From positions 1-5,323 of the forward strand of contig JAGKVC010000198.1 in NCBI GenBank assembly GCA_021152595.1: DNA of 5,323 nucleotides, in the 5' to 3' direction. A model generated the notes under the pieces. The model was not told where the DNA came from and searched no databases. It saw only the letters and a list, made by a program, of their open reading frames with translations. Numbering within the stretch: the first letter of the stretch is position 1; each line of letters begins with the position of its first letter. Source of the DNA: Clostridia bacterium (GTDB lineage: Bacteria; Bacillota; Clostridia; Oscillospirales; Ruminococcaceae). A program made the translations under genes and the position numbers. Below are positions 1 through 5,323 of this stretch, in pieces.

Positions 1-2
1 TT

Positions 3-32
3 ATTATACTATATGGAAGTCAATCCTGTCAA
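3..32 (-). promoter_or_regulatory. Outward-facing sigma-A promoter
   Basis: On the minus strand, TTGACA (27-32) and TATAAT (3-8) are both exact consensus hexamers, separated by 18 bp. The promoter points left, out of the window, so it should drive a gene that starts just beyond position 1. It lies about 70 bp past the stop of the S41 peptidase gene and in the same direction, so the next leftward gene probably has its own transcription start. I see no convincing terminator hairpin between the peptidase stop and this promoter, so read-through is possible. Confidence 0.6.
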
Positions 33-102
33 GATAGCTTGTATACATTGGTAAGAGATTGGTTTGATATAATACCGGACAATTGGACAGAAGGGAATTC
101 TA

Positions 103-1827
103 TCATTCAGCATGATCTTCCAGATACTTGATTGCCCAATTCAGCTCATAGTCCTGCCCGTCACGGAAAATCGCCATTGCAGCATCATGATCCAGCGGAA
201 TGCGCTCCTCAACCGGATTTCTGCTGATACGATCGGTTTTGGTTTCGACATTCGGAACGCCAGTTTCATCCAGTACCAATCCGGTCGGGAAACCGATTTC
301 AACAGCACCATCAGTAAGCACACATATACCGCCGGTTTCCTGATTGCACCCTTGGGGGTCAGTAATGCCGGCGAGAGTCACATTCGGCAGCTTGGAGAGA
401 TAAAGTGCAGTACCGTCGCCGGCGCTGACGCATCCATAGTTTGTCAGTGCAACGACCTGCAAATCAGCAAACTCACCAGTGCCGTGAATGCCGTGATCGG
501 ATACGCAGGTATACTGTCCGTTTTTGCGGATTCCGAGCCCCTGACCGTACCATTCCTGATCTGTCAGCAGATCACAAAGCGCACAGCCGATCTCATCAAG
601 TCCGCCCATATTATTGCGCAGATCAATTACAAGATACTCCATGCCCTGCGCTTTCAGATCGTTCAGCTTTTCGCGGAACATCTCTCTTGCCCATTTGTGA
701 TCGCCCATGAGATAGCCGAGAATATCCTGTACTCCATGCTCTGTGCCCTCTGCAATCACCTGGATATATCCGCAGTTGTCATTCAGCATTTTGGTGCTGA
801 AATTCGCTGCGTAGAGTTCCTCCATCGTTTCAAAATCCTGTTCCTTGGTAAACAGTTCAAACGCTTTGTGATGCGCTTCCAGATTGCCGACATCAGATAG
901 TATGGCCGTCTGCTCCTTTCCGTTTTTGTCAAGGTAGGATACCTCGACAGTTTCTTCGCCGGTCATGCAAAGATTCATGACGGCGAGAAAATCATCGTTT
1001 GCCTTTACGGGCATTCCGAGATCAGGAACATCCTCATCCGCCGCTTGCAGCACAGGCTTTCCGTTCCATTTTGTAATGACAGTGCCGTCCGAAATACCTT
1101 GCTTTTGCACAGCTTCGTCCGTGCAGATTGCGATTACTTCGCCGTTGCTTAACCGAACCATAGACAAACCATAGCCGTATAATTTCCGGTCTACCTTGTA
1201 GGTATCCCTGTCATAATCGCCCTCGACAAACACATGACCGTCATGCAGTTCATTTTTGAACTTGCCTACCGCTTCTTCAAATTTAGCTGGATTTTGCTCC
1301 TGCTCTGCTGTCTGTACCAGCGGAAGATACTTTGCTTCCAGTGCAGCAAAATCGACCTCTTTCCATTCTTTCAGGATATAGTATTGATCCATTGCCTGAA
1401 TCATTGCGTGGAAGGAGTCAGTATAGCTTTTGCGCGAGAAGTTAAAGACATTCGGCGCTGTCCCGCAGTAATAAAAACCTGCGAGTACACTCAGCAGCGT
1501 GACCGGCACAGCCATGATGCGGTGTCCGATTCTCCGCTTTGCAGTAATCATCGGAAGCAGCGCAAAAATACCGAGCAGGTAAAGCGGAATGAAGAAGGAG
1601 AGAAGCTGCGTGCAGGAATTGACATAGATCACAAAATGCGCAATGCAAATCAGCAGCGGCAGCAGGCAGAGCAGCCGCCAGCGTCCCAGTTTTTTCGGAT
1701 CATCACGCCAGATATGATGCAGAACTGCAAGAATCAGCATGACAAGAAGAACTCCGATGCCCCATAGCATCTGTATTTTGTTTGCCGTTGCAAATACATG
1801 TTGAAGCGAGCCGAAAAATGTTTTCAT
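103..1827 (-). CDS. Membrane-anchored S41-family peptidase with PDZ-like domain
   Basis: The 574-residue product has four hydrophobic segments (about 20-39, 51-69, 75-94, 105-122), then a soluble domain. Basic residues between segments 1-2 and 3-4 suggest by the positive-inside rule that both ends, and so the protease domain, lie outside the cell. The soluble part shows an ELHDGH motif (193-198), a PDZ-like stretch (about 217-260), the S41 core strand IDLRNNMGG (401-409) and the serine motif LTNYGCVSAGD (461-471). Ser468 aligns with the nucleophile of CtpA/Prc proteases. The Lys expected about 25 residues later is absent: the region reads TDPQGCNQETGG (489-500). By analogy with tricorn-type S41 enzymes, His198 may be the base instead. 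The start ATG follows GGAAAGGA (1834-1841) with a 6-nt gap. The substrate is unknown. It could process envelope or secreted proteins, or be a non-proteolytic S41 homologue. Family assignment is firm; activity is inferred. Confidence 0.85.
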   Translation of the reverse strand: MKTFFGSLQHVFATANKIQMLWGIGVLLVMLILAVLHHIWRDDPKKLGRWRLLCLLPLLICIAHFVIYVNSCTQLLSFFIPLYLLGIFALLPMITAKRRIGHRIMAVPVTLLSVLAGFYYCGTAPNVFNFSRKSYTDSFHAMIQAMDQYYILKEWKEVDFAALEAKYLPLVQTAEQEQNPAKFEEAVGKFKNELHDGHVFVEGDYDRDTYKVDRKLYGYGLSMVRLSNGEVIAICTDEAVQKQGISDGTVITKWNGKPVLQAADEDVPDLGMPVKANDDFLAVMNLCMTGEETVEVSYLDKNGKEQTAILSDVGNLEAHHKAFELFTKEQDFETMEELYAANFSTKMLNDNCGYIQVIAEGTEHGVQDILGYLMGDHKWAREMFREKLNDLKAQGMEYLVIDLRNNMGGLDEIGCALCDLLTDQEWYGQGLGIRKNGQYTCVSDHGIHGTGEFADLQVVALTNYGCVSAGDGTALYLSKLPNVTLAGITDPQGCNQETGGICVLTDGAVEIGFPTGLVLDETGVPNVETKTDRISRNPVEERIPLDHDAAMAIFRDGQDYELNWAIKYLEDHAE

Positions 1828-1969
1828 AGTTTTTCCTTTCCGTTTTTCATGCCTGTTTGAATGCGCAGACAGCAGATATTCCTATACTATAATTTTTTGC
1901 ATATTCCGATGGTTGCCTATCATATATAGTAGAGTAGTAAAAAGCAGCGGGAGCAGCTCAAAAACGCCG

Positions 1970-1991
1970 TAGCTGCAAAATAGCTGCAAAA
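1970..1991. repeat. Perfect 11-bp tandem repeat
   Basis: Two head-to-tail copies of TAGCTGCAAAA occupy 1970-1980 and 1981-1991. The first copy's AGCTGC (1971-1976) also forms an inverted repeat with GCAGCT at 1953-1958. The repeat lies in the 190-bp spacer between the tRNA terminator and the S41 peptidase gene, about 140 bp upstream of that gene's start. It could be an operator for the peptidase gene, a trace of recombination near the tRNA, or chance. The rest of the spacer (1828-2020) holds no gene I can support, and I could not place a confident promoter for the peptidase gene there. Confidence 0.7.
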
Positions 1992-2020
1992 CTGTAATGG
2001 CGCAAGGATTTGTTAAAAGT

Positions 2021-2056
2021 AAAAACCTCGTAGAATAACGTATCTACGAGGTTTTT
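2021..2056 (-). terminator. Rho-independent terminator of the tRNA-fMet gene
   Basis: Arms 2021-2034 and 2043-2056 are perfectly complementary over 14 bp around an 8-nt loop (2035-2042). The stem has a CCTCGTAGA-type core with A/T ends. Read on the minus strand, it begins 3 nt after the encoded CCA end of the tRNA and finishes in five T residues, followed closely by four more. The symmetric A and T runs mean it could also stop transcription coming from the other side. Confidence 0.9.
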
Positions 2057-2059
2057 GAT

Positions 2060-2136
<77 letters not shown>

Positions 2137-2151
2137 TTCTCAACGATATTT

Positions 2152-2180
2152 ATTATACCACACATAGAATCAAATGTCAA
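2152..2180 (-). promoter_or_regulatory. Consensus extended -10 promoter of tRNA-fMet
   Basis: On the minus strand TTGACA (2175-2180) and TATAAT (2152-2157) are exact consensus hexamers with an ideal 17-bp spacer. The bases just before the -10 are TGG, an extended -10 element. Transcription should start near 2145, leaving a leader of roughly 9 nt before the mature tRNA 5' end at 2136. Such a strong promoter fits an initiator tRNA. Its -35 end lies 80 bp from the divergent recombinase start. Confidence 0.92.
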
Positions 2181-2260
2181 GGGGTAATCAAAAAAATGTG
2201 ATTTTGCACATAATAGCTTTCAAATCAACAATTCTTTTGTTTAGAGGAGCGCGATGCTTG

Positions 2261-3397
2261 ATGAAATACGGCGCAATTTATCTGAGACTGTCAAAAGACG
2301 ACAACGGAAAAAATGAATCTGAAAGCATCGCCAATCAGCGGCATTTGCTTTTACAGTATGCTGAAACGAATGCGATTCCGGTTCGGTTTGAGTTCTCAGA
2401 TGACGGGATCACCGGAACAACGCAGAACCGCCGCGGTCTGCAAAGCATGTACCGTGCAATCGAAGACGGCTTGATCGACACCGTGCTCGTCAAAGATCTG
2501 TCAAGACTTAGCCGCAATTTTATCCATACCGGAGAACTGATAGAAGAGTGGTTTCCGTCACACAAAGTGCGTTTAATTTCTGTTGATGACGGCATTGATA
2601 CTGCATTCACCTCACCGTCTAATGACATATTTGCAATTCGAGCAGTTTTGGATGACTGGTATGCGCGGGATATTTCACGAAAAGTGCGCGCAGCAATATA
2701 CGCCAAACAAAAAGCGGGTTTTTGTACGATCGCCATTTTGCCTTTTGGATATCAGCGCTGCGGTACTGAGATTACGGCGAATCATTCGCAGGCGGAAATC
2801 GTCAAGAGAATCTATCATGCATATCTAAGCGGTTCATCTGTTTGTCAGATCATGCGAGATCTGAACCATAACGGAATAACGGATAGAAAATGGAGCGATT
2901 CGTCAGTACGCAGGATCCTGATCAATCCGGTTTACACCGGCAGACTTTACCAGCATACAACGGAAAAAGCGAGCTATAAGAGCAGCCGGCGGATTAGACT
3001 TCCGTCTGAAAAAGCAATTCTGTATCCTGTTCCGCGGATTATTCCGGATGAAGAGTTTATGCATGTCAGCGAGATAATGCAAAAGCGGCATCATGTAAAG
3101 CAAGCCGGACATTGGCTGTGCGGCAAAGTGTTTTGTGCTGTATGCGGCGCAAATATGCATATCTCCGGTGACGAAGAGAACGGACGGATTATTTGCAGCA
3201 CACGGAAGCGGTTTCATACTTGCACTGCTCCGTCCATATTACGAAAAGAACTGCTCAGAATGATTACTGATATTCTGATTCAGGACGGCATAGCTGTTAG
3301 CGAGCCGATATGCCGGAAACTGATATCCGCAATTCGGATCGGACCGGAGTATATAACAGTTTGTGTCAGATACCGGCAGCCGCTTTGGAATATGTGA
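2261..3397 (+). CDS. Large-type serine recombinase (resolvase/invertase superfamily), short form
   Basis: The 378-residue product has an N-terminal resolvase catalytic domain (about 3-145): Arg9 and nucleophile Ser11 in YLRLSKDD, Gln26, Arg58, Lys78, and Arg82/Arg85 in KDLSRLSRN. A Recombinase DNA-binding domain follows (about 155-255; PFGYQR 161-166, RRILINPVYTGRLY 217-230). Next is a zinc-ribbon-like segment with Cys292, Cys295, Cys312 and Cys321. Such enzymes cut both DNA strands through a 5'-phosphoserine link and integrate, excise or invert DNA at specific sites. All core residues I can place are present, so it is probably active. Family members often run to 450-550 residues; the C-terminal coiled-coil extension is missing. 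I chose ATG 2261 because the conserved domain begins there, with AGAGGAG at 2243-2249 (11-nt gap). TTG 2258 is in frame with a better 8-nt gap. The upstream in-frame ATG at 2174 overlaps the tRNA promoter and adds non-conserved residues. No phage, conjugation or cargo genes adjoin it. Confidence 0.9.
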   Translation: MKYGAIYLRLSKDDNGKNESESIANQRHLLLQYAETNAIPVRFEFSDDGITGTTQNRRGLQSMYRAIEDGLIDTVLVKDLSRLSRNFIHTGELIEEWFPSHKVRLISVDDGIDTAFTSPSNDIFAIRAVLDDWYARDISRKVRAAIYAKQKAGFCTIAILPFGYQRCGTEITANHSQAEIVKRIYHAYLSGSSVCQIMRDLNHNGITDRKWSDSSVRRILINPVYTGRLYQHTTEKASYKSSRRIRLPSEKAILYPVPRIIPDEEFMHVSEIMQKRHHVKQAGHWLCGKVFCAVCGANMHISGDEENGRIICSTRKRFHTCTAPSILRKELLRMITDILIQDGIAVSEPICRKLISAIRIGPEYITVCVRYRQPLWNM

Positions 3398-3439
3398 ATT
3401 ATCAACAAATGCCCGTGCAAAATGATTGCTTGTTTCTTC

Positions 3440-3468
3440 TTGTGATTTTCTGTCGGATATGGTATAAT
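3440..3468 (+). promoter_or_regulatory. Promoter of the rlmB operon
   Basis: TATAAT (3463-3468) is an exact -10 preceded by TGG (extended -10). TTGTGA (3440-3445) matches the -35 consensus at 4 of 6 positions, with a 17-bp spacer. It lies in the 108-bp gap between the recombinase stop and the methyltransferase start, giving a leader of about 30 nt. The methyltransferase and the following gene therefore probably have their own transcript. I see no terminator hairpin after the recombinase, so upstream read-through cannot be excluded. Confidence 0.8.
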
Positions 3469-3505
3469 ATATATAATAGGAATGATATGCGATTGAGGGA
3501 AGTAT

Positions 3506-4264
3506 ATGAAAAAACAATATGTTAATCATGAAGATTCTGATTATATTTTCGGCAGAAATGCTGTAACAGAAGCATTGAAAGCCGGTAACCCGATCAACCA
3601 GATTTTTGTCGTATCCATGAACGGCAGCCTCGGTGCGATTTGCAGCGCTGCCAGAAAGCAGGGGATTCCGGTCAAAGTCACGGATGCCCGAAAGCTCGAT
3701 GCAATGACAGGCGGTGAGAATCATCAGGGTGTTTGCGCAGAAGGTGCATGTGCCGAATACGCCTCCGTCGCCGATATTCTTGCTGTCAGTGAAAAAAAGG
3801 GGACAAAACCGTTTCTGATCCTCTGTGACGGGATCGAGGATCCGCATAATCTCGGAGCAATCATCCGGACGGCTGAAGCTGCCGGTGCGGACGGTATCAT
3901 TCTGCCGAAACGCCGCAGCGCATCGCTGACGCAGACCGTTTTCAAGACCTCTGCCGGTGCAGCGAGCTGGCTGCCGGTTGCCCGCGTCAGTAATCTCGCA
4001 ACCGAAATGATCGCGCTGAAAAAACAGGGAATCTGGTTTTACGGTGCCGATATGAACGGTGAACCCGCTGCAAAAACTGATTTACAGGGTGCAATCGGTC
4101 TTGTGATCGGATCCGAGGGATTCGGAATGAGCGAGCCGGTTAAGGCACAATGCGATGCGATCATCTCCCTGCCGATGTTTGGAAAAATCAATTCACTGAA
4201 CGCCTCCGTTGCTGCCGGAATTCTGATGTACGAAGCAGTCCGGCAGCGGAATGAAGAAAGATAA
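3506..4264 (+). CDS. rlmB: RlmB/TrmH-family (SPOUT) 23S rRNA 2'-O-methyltransferase
   Basis: The 252-residue product is a typical full-length SpoU/TrmH-type SPOUT methyltransferase. Residues about 12-78 form the N-terminal substrate-binding domain (YIFGRNAVTEAL start, then a short linker). The C-terminal knot domain shows motif 1 DPHNLGAIIRTAEAAGADG (112-130, with Asn115 and catalytic Arg121), motif 2 LVIGSEGFGMS (199-209) and motif 3 ISLPMFGKINSLNASVAAG (220-238, with Ser230, Asn232 and Ser234). The deep trefoil knot binds S-adenosylmethionine, and the enzyme methylates the ribose 2'-OH of a guanosine in cytoplasmic RNA. RlmB of E. coli acts on G2251 of 23S rRNA in the peptidyl-transferase P-loop. 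The domain layout fits RlmB better than the tRNA Gm18 enzyme TrmH, but the exact target nucleotide is inferred. ATG 3506 follows GAGGGA (3495-3500) with a 5-nt gap. It is followed after 20 bp by a co-directional gene. Confidence 0.93.
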   Translation: MKKQYVNHEDSDYIFGRNAVTEALKAGNPINQIFVVSMNGSLGAICSAARKQGIPVKVTDARKLDAMTGGENHQGVCAEGACAEYASVADILAVSEKKGTKPFLILCDGIEDPHNLGAIIRTAEAAGADGIILPKRRSASLTQTVFKTSAGAASWLPVARVSNLATEMIALKKQGIWFYGADMNGEPAAKTDLQGAIGLVIGSEGFGMSEPVKAQCDAIISLPMFGKINSLNASVAAGILMYEAVRQRNEER

Positions 4265-4284
4265 ACAGAAAGGATGCATACGAA

Positions 4285-5323
4285 ATGTCGTCCAGAAAAC
4301 GAAAGAAAAAGCAACAGCAGACTGAAAATACGGCTTCTGCTTTGACAAATCAGGAGACTGAAGTCAGCCCTGCATCTGCATCCGGCGAATCGTCGCCGGA
4401 GCAGAATGAGCCGAAGACAGCAGAACCGGTCAAGTCAGAAAACAACTTGCCGGAAGCAGAAAAATCGCCCGATTCCAAGCCGCAGGAAGCCGCATTAAAG
4501 CCCGATGAACCTGTAAAGGTCGTCAGGGCAAAAGCTGCATCTGACCGCGTACAGACGCCGCTTCGCAGAAAAGATCCGGTTCGCACAGTCACACCTGCCG
4601 ATATCAAAAAGCCGCAGGTTTCCTTCATGAACTCCATTGCAAATGTCGAGGCGGAATCCCGCGCACAGCGCGACGCACATGTTGCAGCAACCTCACAGGC
4701 ATATGACCATGCAGTTCTTGTGACGGATGATGAAAACGGTGAATACAGACCGAAGATCCGCCGGATGCACGATTCCACACGGGCAAAGGAGCTTCGCAGA
4801 AGACAGCCCGGAAGCGACGCACAGCCGTATCAGAAGGTCACACCGGTTTCGTCCATGCAGACACTTCCGGCATCGAAGCTGCGCAAGCGCCGTGAGAAGC
4901 CGGATTCGCCTGAGGTCATGGAGCGGATTCCGGATAATCTCAAGCAGCATCCGCGCGAAGCTGCGCGTCCGATCCGTTATATCGGACAGGCTGAGCATAC
5001 GCAGCTCAATCTATCTGCAAGCAACTCCGAGGCGCGCAGACATATCAATATTGATGTGCGCTATCAGGATGAACGCCGTGAACGTACAGATCTTCCGATG
5101 GAAGCAAAGCAGCAGACCGAAAACCGCGAGGCGATCCGGAATGATCTCAACGAACTGAATCTCAATCTTTCGCTGCGGATTTTCATCCTCGGATTTCTTG
5201 CAATTTGCAGCGGGCTGATCACGCTGTTCGACTGGCTGCCCTCTTTCCCGATGCCTGCTTTTCTCAGCAGCAAAGAGGCGCCGATTGCCTATCTGACGAT
5301 CCAGCTTTTGCTCGGTCTTGCTT
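4285..5323 (+). CDS. Unrecognised protein, long hydrophilic N-terminus then membrane segments (partial)
   Basis: The frame stays open from ATG 4285 to the window end, giving 346 codons with no stop; the C-terminus is missing. I do not recognise the family. The product begins with a very basic stretch (MSSRKRKKKQQQ). A Glu/Pro/Ser/Lys/Ala-rich, probably disordered region follows (about 13-110), then a charged segment rich in Arg, Glu and Gln (about 111-292). A clear hydrophobic span lies at about 296-317 (LSLRIFILGFLAICSGLITL), followed by a short Pro-rich link and the start of a second span from about 333. The N-terminal 290 residues carry no signal peptide and are likely cytoplasmic. The only RBS candidate is a weak AGAAAGGA (4267-4274) 10 nt before the ATG; another ATG at 4274 is in a different frame. 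The 20-bp gap after the rRNA methyltransferase, with no terminator, suggests one operon. It could be a large multi-spanning membrane protein; no function is assigned. Confidence 0.8.
   Translation, partial: MSSRKRKKKQQQTENTASALTNQETEVSPASASGESSPEQNEPKTAEPVKSENNLPEAEKSPDSKPQEAALKPDEPVKVVRAKAASDRVQTPLRRKDPVRTVTPADIKKPQVSFMNSIANVEAESRAQRDAHVAATSQAYDHAVLVTDDENGEYRPKIRRMHDSTRAKELRRRQPGSDAQPYQKVTPVSSMQTLPASKLRKRREKPDSPEVMERIPDNLKQHPREAARPIRYIGQAEHTQLNLSASNSEARRHINIDVRYQDERRERTDLPMEAKQQTENREAIRNDLNELNLNLSLRIFILGFLAICSGLITLFDWLPSFPMPAFLSSKEAPIAYLTIQLLLGLA

Noticed and set aside
112..900. Plus-strand 262-codon open frame opposite the peptidase gene
   Set aside because: It is an antisense shadow of the S41 gene, whose conserved motifs lie on the minus strand. 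It has no recognisable domain and no convincing ribosome binding site.
1824..1850. Eight-codon minus-strand ORF overlapping the peptidase start by ATGA
   Set aside because: It could be read as a translational-coupling leader, but it is very short, has no ribosome site of its own and contains the peptidase's own ribosome site.
1882..2036. Minus-strand open frame of about 50 codons, Leu/Phe-rich, between tRNA terminator and peptidase gene
   Set aside because: It has no start codon or ribosome site near its 5' end, begins inside the terminator hairpin and matches no family I know. It is probably chance in AT-rich DNA.
2174..2260. N-terminal extension of the recombinase from ATG 2174
   Set aside because: It would overlap the -35 element of the tRNA promoter and adds 29 residues with no family resemblance. 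The conserved catalytic domain starts at ATG 2261 next to AGAGGAG.
2151..3469. 10-bp inverted repeat (TATTATACCA at 2151-2160, TGGTATAATA at 3460-3469) bracketing the recombinase
   Set aside because: Both copies are extended -10 promoter elements pointing away from each other in opposite directions. The shared consensus explains the match, and the flanking bases do not match further.
4350..4778. Minus-strand 142-codon open frame and other antisense frames across 4350-5273
   Set aside because: These are shadows of the plus-strand gene open from 4285 to the window end. They give low-complexity Ser/Arg/Cys-rich products with no domain.

Overview
The window looks like chromosomal DNA of a mid-GC Firmicute, probably a Ruminococcus-like member of the Oscillospiraceae/Ruminococcaceae. 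This rests on the style of the proteins (a short Clostridia-type large serine recombinase, a multi-spanning S41 peptidase), on sigma-A type promoters and on Gram-positive style ribosome binding sites. It is an inference, with no database search behind it.

Left part (1-2180) reads leftward. A near-consensus promoter at 3-32 points out of the window. A 574-residue membrane-anchored S41-family peptidase fills 103-1827. The spacer 1828-2020 holds an 11-bp perfect tandem repeat and no gene I can support. A strong hairpin terminator (2021-2056) ends an initiator tRNA-fMet gene (2060-2136, CCA encoded), which has its own perfect-consensus extended -10 promoter (2152-2180).

Right part (2261-5323) reads rightward. 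A 378-residue large-type serine recombinase (2261-3397) is divergent from the tRNA. Next come a good promoter (3440-3468), an RlmB/TrmH-family 23S rRNA 2'-O-methyltransferase (3506-4264) and, 20 bp later, a partial gene (4285 to the window end) for an unrecognised protein. That protein has a long hydrophilic N-terminal region followed by membrane segments, and it is probably co-transcribed with the methyltransferase.

Two genes serve translation (initiator tRNA and rRNA methyltransferase). The recombinase is the one mobile-DNA-type gene and sits alone between them, with no other element genes visible. I see no CRISPR array, no insertion-sequence ends and no clearly new multi-gene system. The items most worth a second look are the isolated short recombinase, the S41 peptidase that lacks the usual catalytic lysine, the tandem repeat at 1970-1991 and the unknown membrane protein at the right edge.
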